A stretch of DNA of 64,000 nt, taken from Methyloferula stellata AR4. Lineage in GTDB: Bacteria > Pseudomonadota > Alphaproteobacteria > Rhizobiales > Beijerinckiaceae. Each line of letters opens with the position of its first letter. Position 1 is the stretch's first letter. A model generated the notes under the pieces. The model saw nothing but the letters and a program-made list of their open reading frames with translations. It did no database searches and was not told where the DNA came from. The position numbers and the translations under genes are program-made. The stretch spans positions 1,008,001 through 1,072,000 of the forward strand of contig NZ_ARWA01000001.1 in NCBI RefSeq assembly GCF_000385335.1. Direction: 5' to 3'. Of the stretch, positions 52,876-61,733 are shown piece after piece.

Positions 52876-53547
52876 TCAACGCAGCGCTGCGGCGGCGCCG
52901 GGGGCGGGCTCTTGTGGTACCGAAGCGGCCATGGCCGGCGGCGTACCCGGGACGCTTGTGGTGCCGTCCTCCGAGGCCTTGGCCACGAATGCCTTGGCGG
53001 AGGGCGACGACGCGGCGGCGATCGCTTCCGGCATATTCGACAGAACCGCGGCGAGATCGCCGGCGCTTTTCGCGGCGATCTGCGTCAGCGCGGCGTCGTC
53101 GACCGCCTCCAGGCTCCCCGACGCGCCTTTGACGAAGACCAGATCGTCGATTCTTTGCGTCCGCCGCTTTTTGGCATCATAGACGTCCCAGATGAGCGCG
53201 AATGTCGCTCCGCCCTCGGCGGGCGATGCGCTCAAATAGCCGCGCACGAGATAATTGGCGGCTTTCGCGTCCGTCAGATTGATGTCCCGCTCCCGTGCCG
53301 CTTGTGTGAAAATGGCCGAGAGGTGCCCAGACACCGGTGCCGAGACCCCTTGAATATCGGCTATGGCAACGCTTGCTCCGTGCGGGCTCACGCCCTCGCG
53401 CTGGACCATATTGGTCCGCTGCGGCAGTTGCGGCTGGGGTTCGCGCTGGGCTGTCGTCTCGACGCAGCCCGCAGCGAGCGCCGTCAGGCCGCAGATGATC
53501 AGAAGTTTCGCGGCGCGGGCCGGCATTGATATTTTGCTAACCATCAC
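52876..53547 (-). CDS. Lipoprotein of unknown function
   Basis: 223 residues. Signal and lipobox LTALAAGC place the lipid at Cys28. The body contains DIQGVSAPVSGHLSAIFTQAARERDINL, YLVRGYLSASPAEGGATFALIWDVYDAKKRRTQRI and a helical C-terminus (ALTQIAAKSAGDLAAVLSNMPEAIA). This is a common Rhizobiales lipoprotein type without established function. It is divergent from uvrC. Confidence 0.8.
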   Translation of the reverse strand: MMVSKISMPARAAKLLIICGLTALAAGCVETTAQREPQPQLPQRTNMVQREGVSPHGASVAIADIQGVSAPVSGHLSAIFTQAARERDINLTDAKAANYLVRGYLSASPAEGGATFALIWDVYDAKKRRTQRIDDLVFVKGASGSLEAVDDAALTQIAAKSAGDLAAVLSNMPEAIAAASSPSAKAFVAKASEDGTTSVPGTPPAMAASVPQEPAPGAAAALR

Positions 53548-53687
53548 CTCTAGAGCTAAACCGAATCCGGTGTGAGGTCCAGAGAGGCCAGCGCCAGGCT
53601 TCCGCTTTGCTTAATAAGGTGTCCGAAACAACGAGGCCCCGCGCGACGAGCCTTTCCTCGCTCCGCGCGCCTGCTTAAATCAGGACC

Positions 53688-55778
53688 ATGAGCCCATCTC
53701 CAAAAAGCGCCGTGGCGCCTGAAAGCCCAAAGCTCGACGAGACAGCCGGCGCGGTCCCGGAGCCGGAACAGGCTGCGGATGCTTTGGCCGGTTCGGACGA
53801 ACCGGGCGATCTGGCCGAGCTCGACCTGCAAGCCGATGACCCGTCGCTGCCTGCGACGGTCCGGCAAGGCGCAGCCACTATTCGCGCATTCTGGAAACAT
53901 GCGCCGGTCGGACCCGGCGTCTATCGGATGTTAGGCGCCGACGGCGAAGTGCTCTATGTCGGCAAGGCGAAAAGCGTCCGCAAGCGCATCGCGAGCTATG
54001 CGCGGGCGGCAGGTCATACGAACCGCATCGCGCGGATGATCGCGCTGACGACCTCGATGGTCTTCGTCTCGACCGGGACCGAGGCCGAAGCCCTGCTGCT
54101 CGAGACCAATTACATCAAGCAGATGAAGCCGCGCTTCAACGTTCTGATGCGCGACGACAAATCCTTTCCCTATATTCTGCTCACCAAGGATCATCTGGCG
54201 CCGCAGATCACCAAGCATCGCGGGGCGAGGAGCCGCAAGGGCGATTATTTCGGGCCTTTCGCCAGCGTCTGGGCAGTCAACCGCACCTTGAACGCGCTCG
54301 AGCGGGCCTTTCTTTTGCGGTCCTGCTCGGATTCCTATTTCGAGAATCGCACGAGGCCTTGTTTGCTCTATCAGATCAAGCGCTGCTCGGCGCCCTGCAC
54401 GGGCGAGATCAATGCCGAGGATTATGCGGAACTCGTGCGCGAGGCGCATGATTTTCTATCGGGCAAGAGCCGCGCTGTGCGCGATACGCTGGCGCAAGAA
54501 ATGGCGCTTGCCGCCGACGATCTCGAATTCGAACGCGCTGCCAGATTGCGTGACCGCATCGCGGCGCTTTCGGCCATTCAAGGCGCCCAGGGCGTCAATC
54601 CGAAGACGGTGGAAGAGGCGGATGTCTTTGCGATCGCCGATCAGGCCGGGCAGTTCTGCATCGAAGTCTTCTTCTTCCGCACCTATCAGAACTGGGGCAA
54701 TCGCGCCTATTTTCCGCGCGCCGACAGAAGCTTTGAGCCTGCCGAAGTGCTCGATGCCTTTCTGGCGCAATTCTATTCGGACATGCCGCCGCCGCGCCTC
54801 GTGCTGCTGTCGCATGAAATTGAAAACCATGCCGTTCTCGCCGAGGCTTTGAGCGCGCGGGCCGGCCGCAAGGTCGAAATCCTCGTTCCGCAGCGCGGCG
54901 AAAAGAAGGAACTCGTCGAGCATGCGGCCCATAACGGGCGCGAGGCTCTGGGGCGCAAGCTCTCCGAAAGCGCGTCGCAGGAAAAGCTTCTCTGCGCGCT
55001 CGCCGAGGCTTTTGGCCTCGAAAAAGTGCCGCGCCGTATCGAGGTCTACGACAATTCCCACATTATGGGCACCAATGCGGTCGGCGCGATGATCGTCGCA
55101 GGTGCCGACGGTTTCATGAAAAGCCATTACCGCACGTTCAACATCAAGGGCGAGGAGCTCACGCCTGGCGACGATTACGGCATGATGCGCGAGGTTTTGC
55201 GGCGGCGTTTCACCCGGCTGCTGAAAGAAGGGAGCGTCACAGCATCTGCCGATGTCGAACAGGAGACCGCGCTTCTCGATCAGGATGCGGAGCCGGAGGA
55301 ACCGGAATTCGCAGCCTTCCCGCAAAAGCCCGATCTGATCGTCATCGACGGCGGTCTGGGGCAATTCGAAGCAGCCCACAAGATTTTCGAGGAGCTCGGC
55401 GTCAAGGGCGTGACCATCGTCTCGATCGCCAAAGGGCCCGACCGCAATGCCGGGCGCGAGAGTTTTTTCATCGACGGCCGCGAGCCCTTCCGCCTGTCGC
55501 CGCGCGATCCGGCGCTTTATTTCATCCAGCGCCTGCGCGACGAGGCGCATCGTTTCGCGATCGGCACCCATAGGGCGAAGCGCAAGAAAGAATTCACCAA
55601 AAGCCCGCTCGACGAAATCGCCGGGATCGGTCCGGCGCGGAAACGCGCTCTCCTTCACGCCTTCGGGACGGCCAAAGCCATTTCCCGCGCGGCGCTCTCG
55701 GACCTCGAAAAGGTCCCTGGCATCAATGCCGCGACGGCCAAACTCGTCTATGACTTCTTCCACGATCGCCAGACGTAA
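53688..55778 (+). CDS. uvrC: Excinuclease ABC subunit C
   Basis: 696 residues. An acidic/Ala-rich extension (about 1-65) precedes the GIY-YIG nuclease ([25 protein letters not shown]). The Cys-rich middle ([29 protein letters not shown]), UVR motif, RNase-H-like UvrC domain ([41 protein letters not shown]) and terminal helix-hairpin-helix pair ([33 protein letters not shown]) are in order. It makes both incisions in nucleotide excision repair. A nested hairpin lies just behind the gene. Confidence 0.97.
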   Translation: MSPSPKSAVAPESPKLDETAGAVPEPEQAADALAGSDEPGDLAELDLQADDPSLPATVRQGAATIRAFWKHAPVGPGVYRMLGADGEVLYVGKAKSVRKRIASYARAAGHTNRIARMIALTTSMVFVSTGTEAEALLLETNYIKQMKPRFNVLMRDDKSFPYILLTKDHLAPQITKHRGARSRKGDYFGPFASVWAVNRTLNALERAFLLRSCSDSYFENRTRPCLLYQIKRCSAPCTGEINAEDYAELVREAHDFLSGKSRAVRDTLAQEMALAADDLEFERAARLRDRIAALSAIQGAQGVNPKTVEEADVFAIADQAGQFCIEVFFFRTYQNWGNRAYFPRADRSFEPAEVLDAFLAQFYSDMPPPRLVLLSHEIENHAVLAEALSARAGRKVEILVPQRGEKKELVEHAAHNGREALGRKLSESASQEKLLCALAEAFGLEKVPRRIEVYDNSHIMGTNAVGAMIVAGADGFMKSHYRTFNIKGEELTPGDDYGMMREVLRRRFTRLLKEGSVTASADVEQETALLDQDAEPEEPEFAAFPQKPDLIVIDGGLGQFEAAHKIFEELGVKGVTIVSIAKGPDRNAGRESFFIDGREPFRLSPRDPALYFIQRLRDEAHRFAIGTHRAKRKKEFTKSPLDEIAGIGPARKRALLHAFGTAKAISRAALSDLEKVPGINAATAKLVYDFFHDRQT

Positions 55779-55800
55779 GCGAGGCACTTTGCCTCAAACG

Positions 55801-55853
55801 TAGAGCGGGATGCGAAAAAGTGGATACCGGTTTTTCGCTAAAATCCCGCTCTA
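55801..55853 (+). terminator. Nested hairpin behind uvrC (terminator or repeat)
   Basis: Outer arms TAGAGCGGGAT / ATCCCGCTCTA (perfect, 11 bp) enclose a second hairpin GCGAAAAA / TTTTTCGC. It lies 23 bases after the uvrC stop and looks like a Rhizobiales intergenic repeat doing terminator duty. Confidence 0.6.
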
Positions 55854-55866
55854 AATTACCAGAATC

Positions 55867-55938
55867 GATCACGTTCATGAGTTTGGGTAGGTTCAAGTCG
55901 GTCAAACCGACTTGAACCTACCCAAACTCATCGTGATC
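55867..55938. repeat. Long palindromic repeat, 26-bp perfect arms
   Basis: Arms 55877-55902 and 55906-55931 are exact reverse complements around CAA. They start ATGAGTTTGGGTAGG and end CCTACCCAAACTCAT. Outside them GATCACG and CGTGATC continue the stem after a 3-base bulge. A diverged relative is at 2683-2729. Confidence 0.85.
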
Positions 55939-55989
55939 TAATAAGCCCCATCTATTGACGGACGCACGTCGAACCTATTCCCTCGGATC

Positions 55990-56586
55990 ATGGCCATTAC
56001 AACCTTTTCTTCCGGCTCGTCCCGGTCTTGGAACCTTCCCAATATCCTGACGCTTGGCCGGATGCTGGCGGTGCCTTTCGTCGTTGCCTGCCTGTTCTGG
56101 CCGGATACGTTCTTCATGCGCTGGCTGGCGCTCGGCATTTTCATCGTCGCGGGCATCACGGATTTCCTCGACGGCTATCTCGCGCGCGCCTGGTCGCAGC
56201 AATCGGCCTTAGGCCGCATGCTCGATCCGATCGCCGACAAGCTTCTCGTGTCGGCGGTGCTTTTGATGCTCGTCGCCAATCACACGATAGCGAGCTATTC
56301 GATCTGGGCCGCGATCATCATCCTGTGCCGGGAGATTCTCGTATCCGGCCTGCGCGAGTTCCTGGCCGAACTCAAAGTGCCTCTGCCGGTCAGCCGGATC
56401 GCCAAATGGAAGACCGTGCTGCAGCTCGTCGCGCTCGGCTTTCTGATCGCGGGCTCGGCCGGTGACTATGCAATCGGCGGCATCACCACGACGGGTCTTG
56501 TCCTGCTCTGGCTCTCGGCTTTGCTGACGCTTTACACGGGCGGGGATTATCTCGTCGCCGGGTTGAGGCATGTGATTGAGGAGTAG
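55990..56586 (+). CDS. pgsA: CDP-diacylglycerol-glycerol-3-phosphate 3-phosphatidyltransferase
   Basis: 198 residues with four or more membrane segments. The CDP-alcohol phosphotransferase signature D-G-x2-A-R-x8-G-x3-D-x3-D is in DFLDGYLARAWSQQSALGRMLDPIADKL. LPNILTLGRMLAVPFV at the N-terminus and CREILVSGLREFLAELKVPLPVSRIAKWKT are PgsA-typical. It makes phosphatidylglycerophosphate in the inner membrane. The uvrC-pgsA-moaD-moaE order is common in Rhizobiales. Confidence 0.96.
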   Translation: MAITTFSSGSSRSWNLPNILTLGRMLAVPFVVACLFWPDTFFMRWLALGIFIVAGITDFLDGYLARAWSQQSALGRMLDPIADKLLVSAVLLMLVANHTIASYSIWAAIIILCREILVSGLREFLAELKVPLPVSRIAKWKTVLQLVALGFLIAGSAGDYAIGGITTTGLVLLWLSALLTLYTGGDYLVAGLRHVIEE

Positions 56587-56653
56587 AGAGCATTTTCAAG
56601 CGAAGTGGTCACCGGTTCGCGGATTCGGCTTTTGCCGAAATCCGTCTTTAATG

Positions 56654-56679
56654 ATCAAATCAGGCAGGCCTGATTTGAT
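56654..56679. repeat. Palindrome with 12-bp perfect arms
   Basis: ATCAAATCAGGC, AG, GCCTGATTTGAT in the pgsA-moaD gap, inside a longer imperfect hairpin (GCATTTTC at about 56589 to GAAAATGC at about 56683). Confidence 0.7.
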
Positions 56680-56712
56680 AGAAGAAAATGCGATAAAGAA
56701 CGATGCATAATC

Positions 56713-56735
56713 CCGAAAAGTTGCGGACTTTTCGG
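56713..56735. repeat. CCGAAAAGT hairpin repeat before moaD
   Basis: CCGAAAAGT, TGCGG, ACTTTTCGG; followed by GATCATGCG. Third member of the CGAAAAGT family. Confidence 0.55.
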
Positions 56736-56767
56736 ATAAGATCATGCGTCAAACAAAGGCAAGTCCG

Positions 56768-57016
56768 ATGAAGGCGCTTTATTTCGCCTGGGTGCGCGAG
56801 AAGATCGGCAAGGCCGAAGAAGAGATCGCCCTGCCGGACGAGATCAAGACGGTCGGCGAACTCGTCGCCTGGATGAGCCGCCGTGGCGAGGAATATGCGG
56901 AAGCCTTCTCGACCGGCACGGTGCGCGTCGCGATCGACCGGGCGCATGCAAAGCACGATGCCATCATCGGCAAAGCCTGCGAGATCGCTTTCTTTCCGCC
57001 GATGACCGGAGGCTGA
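56768..57016 (+). CDS. moaD: Molybdopterin synthase small subunit MoaD
   Basis: 82 residues from ATG 56768 (MKALYFAWVREKIGKAEEEIAL); eight upstream codons are open but not family-like. Ubiquitin-like fold ending in the required Gly-Gly (FFPPMTGG), whose thiocarboxylate donates sulfur to molybdopterin. moaE starts 4 bases after its stop. Confidence 0.95.
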   Translation: MKALYFAWVREKIGKAEEEIALPDEIKTVGELVAWMSRRGEEYAEAFSTGTVRVAIDRAHAKHDAIIGKACEIAFFPPMTGG

Positions 57017-57020
57017 CCCC

Positions 57021-57500
57021 GTGACTCATCCGGCGCAGTTTTGCGAAGTCAGCGTGCGCGTACAGGCCGAGACCTTCGATGCGGCGGCCGAAGCACAGCG
57101 CCTGACGGAGGGGCGCACGGATCTCGGCGCCATCGTCACCTTCACCGGCCTTTGCCGTGACGAAAGCGGAACGCTCGCAGCGCTCGAGATCGAACATTAT
57201 CCGGGCATGGCTGAAGCCGAGATTTTACGCGTCGTCGAAGAAGCCCGTAGCCGCTGGCCGCTGCAAGGCGCGCTCGTCATCCATCGCTTCGGCAAGATCA
57301 AACCGGGCGAGCCGATCGTCCTTGTCGTCACCACGAGCACGCATCGCACCGAGGCCTTCGAGGCCGCCGCCTTCCTCATGGATTATCTGAAAACCCGCGC
57401 GCCTTTCTGGAAGAAGGAGCATCTTGCCGATCAAAGCTCAGGCGGCTGGGTCGCTGCGAAGGATCAGGACGAGGCTGCGGCCGGACGCTGGAAAGCGTGA
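57021..57500 (+). CDS. moaE: Molybdopterin synthase large subunit MoaE
   Basis: 159 residues from GTG 57021. GAIVTFTGLCRDESG, ALEIEHYPGMAEAEI, VIHRFGKIKPGEPIVLVVTTSTHRTEAF and the C-terminal TRAPFWKKEH with the catalytic Lys are conserved. With MoaD it converts precursor Z to molybdopterin. Other moa genes are not in the window. Confidence 0.96.
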   Translation: MTHPAQFCEVSVRVQAETFDAAAEAQRLTEGRTDLGAIVTFTGLCRDESGTLAALEIEHYPGMAEAEILRVVEEARSRWPLQGALVIHRFGKIKPGEPIVLVVTTSTHRTEAFEAAAFLMDYLKTRAPFWKKEHLADQSSGGWVAAKDQDEAAAGRWKA

Positions 57501-57518
57501 GCCCCTACCAGGCAAAGC

Positions 57519-58367
57519 TTACCGCTCGGCGCTGTCGCCGCCTGCGAGTTTGGTCGCGAAGAGAGCGATGGTACGCGCATAGACATCCGCTTTGTTCCAT
57601 TGCTGGATTACCGCGAAATTCGGCTGGCCCGGCGCCCAGCCAGCGCCCTTCTGCCAGCCATAGCTTTTGAAATAATTGGCGGTCGAGGCGAGCACGTCGC
57701 GTACGTCGTGGATCAGGTCGCGATGGCTGTTTGAATCGAAATCGACCGCGAATTTAAGGTAGGACGAGGGCATGAATTGCGTCTGGCCGATTTCGCCGGC
57801 CCAGGCGCCGCGCATGGTCGCAGGCGTAAGGTCGCCGCGTTCGACGAGACGCAAGGCATCGAACAATTCCGCCTTGAACATATCCGAGCGGCGGCAATCA
57901 TAGGCCAGCGTCGCGATCGATCTGATTGTATCGAAATTGCCGGTGACCGCACCGAAATCGCTTTCCAATCCCCAGACTGCGACGATGACCGCGGGCGGCA
58001 CGCCATATTGCTGCTCGATGCGGTCGAATGTATCGGCATATTGCTTCAAGAGAAGCGCACCCTTGCGGAGCCGGTCTTTATTGATCATGCGGCCGGAGAA
58101 TTGCTCGAAGCTTTGATCGAAAACATGCTGGCCATGATCGCGCGACACGATGCTTGGATCATAGGCCACATTATTGAGACCGGCACTGATAGCGGCTTCG
58201 GAAATACCCTGGGCCGCGGCTTCTTTTTTTATATCGCGGAGCCATGCATCGAAGCCCGCGGGATCATGGCATGGAGCTGCCAAAGCCGGCTCGCCGATAA
58301 GGCCAAGCAAAGATGCGCCGATAAGGAGACCGGTCCAAAGACCTAGCCGATGTTTCCGCTTCTGCAT
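57519..58367 (-). CDS. Lytic murein transglycosylase (MltB/SLT_2 family)
   Basis: 282 residues. Signal peptide about 1-30 (ALA before Ala-Pro). The SLT_2 domain covers most of the mature protein: FDAWLRDIKKEAAAQGISEAAI, catalytic Glu in AVWGLESDFGAVTGNFDTI (about residue 134), and GEIGQTQFMPSSYLKFAVDFD. It cleaves peptidoglycan glycan strands in the periplasm. The C-terminal peptidoglycan-binding domain of many homologues is absent. Confidence 0.93.
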   Translation of the reverse strand: MQKRKHRLGLWTGLLIGASLLGLIGEPALAAPCHDPAGFDAWLRDIKKEAAAQGISEAAISAGLNNVAYDPSIVSRDHGQHVFDQSFEQFSGRMINKDRLRKGALLLKQYADTFDRIEQQYGVPPAVIVAVWGLESDFGAVTGNFDTIRSIATLAYDCRRSDMFKAELFDALRLVERGDLTPATMRGAWAGEIGQTQFMPSSYLKFAVDFDSNSHRDLIHDVRDVLASTANYFKSYGWQKGAGWAPGQPNFAVIQQWNKADVYARTIALFATKLAGGDSAER

Positions 58368-58830
58368 CGCGCATACTCCGTTGAGTGTCTTGCATCGTAA
58401 TAGGATAGCCGGAAGACGGCGACGGTTTCATCTCATGCGGACGCGCCGAAATTGAGTCGTTTCGCTGGTTGGTACGCCGTGCCGGTGCATAACAGGCGCG
58501 ACCTTGACCGTATTGTGAAAATCCCGAAGGTAAAGTGCAGCCTGCTTCAAAGCGCCGTGATTTCACCGGCATAAGAGAAAACGACTTGGTTTTTAGGCAT
58601 TTTGAAACAGCGAATTTTGTCTCTCAAAAGTCACACAGCGGTTGAGAACTGCGGCAATCGTCATTTCAAAATGGCAAAGTTCGTGGAACGATTTATCGTT
58701 AGCTCAGATAGAGTCGTTGATCGGATTTTGATTCCCACGACATTCGGTCGGCACACGGCGCTATCGCATCAGTTACCCACGACTGCACGACTTCAACGCC
58801 GAACCTTATCCGTTCGGCGTTTTTTTGTGC
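58368..58830 (+). ncRNA. Candidate small RNA region ending in an orphan terminator
   Basis: About 460 bases with no supportable protein gene; the plus-strand frame from 58602 runs through the terminator. A strong hairpin plus T tract (58795-58827) points rightwards, but the preceding gene is on the minus strand. Some plus-strand transcript must end here if the terminator is real. GTCGT at about 58714 and ACGAC at about 58738 could pair. No clear promoter was placed, so the 5' end is unknown. Confidence 0.4.
58795..58827 (+). terminator. Strong orphan intrinsic terminator
   Basis: Stem AACGCCGAAC (58795-58804) / GTTCGGCGTT (58812-58821), 7-base loop, then a T tract to 58826. The left side has no A tract, so it works only on the plus strand; neither flanking gene is on that strand. 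Confidence 0.85.
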
Positions 58831-58866
58831 CTGTTTTTGAGCTTGGCCGAATCTGTTCCGCCGCGT

Positions 58867-60105
58867 TCATTCGCCCGCCATCCGCCATTGAGGTGCAGGC
58901 GATTCAATCTCTTTCAAACTGGCTTCCGCAGCCTCGATATAGTCGCGCGTCAAGGGCACGGCATCCATGCATTTGGCGAGCTGAATCTGGAACACGACCT
59001 GGCCTTCATAGCGGAAGGTCGCTTCCGAGCCGGCAAGATAAAATTCCCACATCCGGCAGAAGCGTTCGTCATAAAGCGCCTTGGCTTCGTCCCGCCTCGC
59101 TCGAAACCTTTCGCGCCAGACCCGCAGCGTTTCCGCATAATGCAGGCGCAGGACTTCGATATCGGTCACGATGAGGCCGGCCCGTTCGATCGATGGCATG
59201 ATCTCGGACAGCGACGGAAGATAGCCTCCCGGGAAAATATATTTTTCAACCCAGGGATTGGTCGGGGAAGGCTCGGTCGAGCGCCCGATCGTATGGACAA
59301 CGGCGATGCCTTTGGTATCGAGGAGGCGGGCGATTCCGCTGAAATAGGCGTCGTAATAATCGCGTCCGACATGTTCGAACATTCCAATTGAGACGATGCG
59401 ATCGAAATGCGCGTCGAGATCGCGATAGTCTTGCCGTTGAAACGTCACTCTCCCGGCGAGCCCGGCTTCTTTCGCGCGGCCTTGCGCGATGGCGAGCTGC
59501 TCCTTCGACAAGGTGATGCCGGTTACCTGCGCGCCGCAGACCTGCGCGAGATAGAGTCCAAGACCGCCCCAGCCGCAGCCGATGTCCAGCACGGTCTGAC
59601 CGGCTTCGATGAGAAGTTTCGCGGCGATATGACGTTTCTTGGCCAGTTGCGCCCGGTCGAGATCATCGTCGGGACGTTCGAAATAGGCACAGGAATATTG
59701 CCGGTCGGAATCGAGGAAGAGCGCATAAAGACGGCTGTCGAGATCATAATGGTGGGCGACATTGCGCAGCGACCGCTGCGCGTCATTGCGATCCCGCCGC
59801 CGGAACCACCCGCTCCGCAACGCCTGCAGGCGATTCAACCAGCGCGGCCTGAGATCGTAATTGCGCGCGGCAAGCGCAAGCACGTCATAGATCGTGCCTT
59901 TGGTCACATCGACGTGGCCATCCATGTACAATTCGCCGAAGGCCAGCTCGGGAGTGAGAATGAATCTCAGTTGACCCAAGGCATCGTTGAACCGGATCGC
60001 GATCAAATCGCCAGAGCCGTCGCCGACTTCGAACGTTTCGCCGTTCGCAGTCTCAATCTCGATGCGGCCTTGTCTGATGAGGGCGGAAAGAAACGATCGG
60101 AGCAT
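58867..60105 (-). CDS. cfa: Cyclopropane-fatty-acyl-phospholipid synthase
   Basis: 412 residues. The S-adenosylmethionine motif is VLDIGCGWGGLGLYLAQ (about residue 172), and QRQDYRDLDAHFDRIVSIGMFEHVG, WVEKYIFPGGYLPSLSEI and RMWEFYLAGSEATFRY are Cfa-typical. It methylenates double bonds of membrane phospholipid fatty acids, often in stationary phase or under acid stress. About 110 N-terminal residues form the domain seen in long Cfa proteins. Confidence 0.95.
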   Translation of the reverse strand: MLRSFLSALIRQGRIEIETANGETFEVGDGSGDLIAIRFNDALGQLRFILTPELAFGELYMDGHVDVTKGTIYDVLALAARNYDLRPRWLNRLQALRSGWFRRRDRNDAQRSLRNVAHHYDLDSRLYALFLDSDRQYSCAYFERPDDDLDRAQLAKKRHIAAKLLIEAGQTVLDIGCGWGGLGLYLAQVCGAQVTGITLSKEQLAIAQGRAKEAGLAGRVTFQRQDYRDLDAHFDRIVSIGMFEHVGRDYYDAYFSGIARLLDTKGIAVVHTIGRSTEPSPTNPWVEKYIFPGGYLPSLSEIMPSIERAGLIVTDIEVLRLHYAETLRVWRERFRARRDEAKALYDERFCRMWEFYLAGSEATFRYEGQVVFQIQLAKCMDAVPLTRDYIEAAEASLKEIESPAPQWRMAGE

Positions 60106-60330
60106 GACCGGAATCCTATTTTAGAATTCACGATAACGTGACCGCGCGGTTCCTATGGAAGCGAAAGCCTGAGCCTTTTCATTGATGCTTCCAACGAAAA
60201 GGCCGAGCGCGGTTACAATGTTTCACCTTTGCGTTACAGCCCTTTGATAACGCTCAAGGCGCGCGTTAGTTCACCGATGCGAGGCTTACGCCAGCGCCGA
60301 ATTGCCCGAGCGTAATGGAGGATGGAAGTC

Positions 60331-60789
60331 ATGAAACGAATTGGAAGGATAACACTTTCGGTCGCCGCTCTTCTCGCTGCCGGCGCCTATTCACCGGCGG
60401 CTTTCGCTTTCGGCGGCCACGGCGGTGGCCATTTTGGCGGGGGGCATTTCGGCGGCTTCGGACATGGATTCGGCGGCGGTCATTTTGGGGGCTTTGGACA
60501 CGGATTCGGCGGCGGTCATTTTGGTGGATTTGGCGGGCATAGATTCGTCGGCCGCGGATTCGGCGGCGGCTTCGGCTATGGTCTGTATGACGGCGGCTGG
60601 GACTATCCCGATTACGCTTATGATTATGGATATGGATATCCGTACGGCTATCCCTTTGGACCTTACGGCTATCCTTACGGTCAAGGCGTCTATTACAGCC
60701 AGGACTACGCACCGCCGGTGATCGTTAGAACCGTCCGGCACTACCATCATTATCATCATCGGAAAACGCACAAAGCGTCCAAGAAGTGA
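60331..60789 (+). CDS. Secreted Gly/His/Tyr-rich protein with 12-residue tandem repeats
   Basis: 152 residues from ATG 60331 with GGAAG upstream. Signal peptide about 1-28 (AFA). The mature part starts with repeats of the type GFGHGFGGGHFG, then a Tyr/Gly/Pro-rich segment (YDYGYGYPYGYPFGPYGYPYG), and ends with a His-rich, basic tail (RHYHHYHHRKTHKASKK). Low complexity prevents a family call. Many His residues could bind metal. A terminator follows at 60847-60880. A second protein of similar style is next. Confidence 0.8.
   Translation: MKRIGRITLSVAALLAAGAYSPAAFAFGGHGGGHFGGGHFGGFGHGFGGGHFGGFGHGFGGGHFGGFGGHRFVGRGFGGGFGYGLYDGGWDYPDYAYDYGYGYPYGYPFGPYGYPYGQGVYYSQDYAPPVIVRTVRHYHHYHHRKTHKASKK
60454..60525 (+). 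repeat. Tandem repeat of 36 bp inside the Gly/His-rich gene
   Basis: Two direct copies (60454-60489, 60490-60525) differing at a few third positions, encoding GFGHGFGGGHFG. A partial, diverged unit precedes them. Confidence 0.85.
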
Positions 60790-61163
60790 CGCTAGGCGCG
60801 GGCTCGAAAAACGAGTCTTGAGCATCGCTTTTCGGATAGGGTTTCAAAGGGCCTCCGGCAATCGCGCGGAGGCCTTTTTCGTGCCGTCCTTGCGCTGCTG
60901 CAAGGCAGAAGCGCGGCCGAAAACTTTTCACATCATCAATGGTTGGTTCGCAATCCTTCGATGATTTTAATGAACTTGACCGTTCGAAAGTGAGGCGTCC
61001 GTGCGCTTGAGAATAGTGATGGAACTCCTCCTCTGACGTCACGTTGCTCAGGTGGAAATTTCGACACCTTGACAGCGATCTAAGTGAACGTTGGTTCAGC
61101 GGTTGATGATCCAAAGTGAAAACAGGCGCTGAGTTTTTCAGCCTGACAACGAAGGATGCAATC
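60790..61163. other. Intergenic region with terminator; no gene seen
   Basis: 374 bases between the two Gly-rich protein genes. It holds the terminator at 60847-60880, after which the sequence becomes AT-richer. The second gene presumably has its own promoter here. Confidence 0.5.
60847..60880 (+). terminator. Intrinsic terminator after the first Gly-rich gene
   Basis: GGCCTCCG (60850-60857) / CGGAGGCC (60867-60874) with A residues before and TTTTTC after. Confidence 0.8.
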
Positions 61164-61673
61164 ATGAGACGTATCGGAGTTTTGGCGGTTTCGACCGCGG
61201 CGATTCTCGCGGCGGGAACATTTTCGGCGGACGCGGCAGGGTTTGGCGGCTGGCATGGCGGCGGTTTCCATGGCGGCGGCTGGCATGGCGGCGGCTGGGG
61301 TGGCCGGGGTTGGGGTGGCCGGGGTTGGGGTGGTAGCGGACTCGGATGGGGTCTGGCTGGCGCTGGTCTCGGTCTCGGTCTTGGTTTGGCAGCAGCTACC
61401 GACGGTTATGGTTGGGGCGGCTATGGTGACGGGTACGGATATGGTTATGGTTATCCGGCAGCCTATGGTTACGGTTATGGCTATCCCGGCTATGGCGTAA
61501 CTTATGCGGCTGTGCCCGTCTTGCAGACGGGCCGCAGCGCGGCGATGGGCGGCCTCGGCAGATATTGCACGACGCCGATCAAGAGCTGTCTTCTCTACGA
61601 TCCCGCCAACATGGGCGCAGGCTGCTCGTGTAAGGTGGCTGGTGGCCGGGCTCATGGAGCCGTGACGCCGTAA
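61164..61673 (+). CDS. Secreted Gly/Trp/Tyr-rich protein with C-terminal Cys motif
   Basis: 169 residues from ATG 61164, with GAAGGA upstream. Signal peptide about 1-24 (ADA before Ala-Gly-Phe). GWHGGGFHGGGWHGGGWGGRG repeats are followed by a hydrophobic Gly-Leu segment (GLGWGLAGAGLGLGLGLAAA), a Tyr-Gly segment, and a non-repetitive tail with four Cys (RYCTTPIKSCLLYDPANMGAGCSCKVAGG). The Cys tail resembles small periplasmic domains of unknown function. Function unknown; likely an envelope protein. Confidence 0.8.
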   Translation: MRRIGVLAVSTAAILAAGTFSADAAGFGGWHGGGFHGGGWHGGGWGGRGWGGRGWGGSGLGWGLAGAGLGLGLGLAAATDGYGWGGYGDGYGYGYGYPAAYGYGYGYPGYGVTYAAVPVLQTGRSAAMGGLGRYCTTPIKSCLLYDPANMGAGCSCKVAGGRAHGAVTP

Positions 61674-61733
61674 CCTAAACCACGTTTGGATTATTTTCAT
61701 TGGCCCGTGGCGATGCTCATCGCCGCGGGCTTT

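Noticed and set aside
54456-55787. Minus-strand frame of 443 codons
   Set aside because: Antisense of uvrC with shadow-type composition.
58690-58770. tRNA-like words (TTAGCTCAGATAGAG)
   Set aside because: A D-arm-like stretch only; no closing acceptor stem or T-arm consensus could be found.
58602-59174. Plus-strand frame of 190 codons
   Set aside because: It reads through a strong terminator and into the antisense of cfa; no family features.
61240-61500. Short regular repeats that could suggest a CRISPR array
   Set aside because: They encode Gly/Trp/Tyr repeats in one open frame with a signal peptide; no spacer structure.
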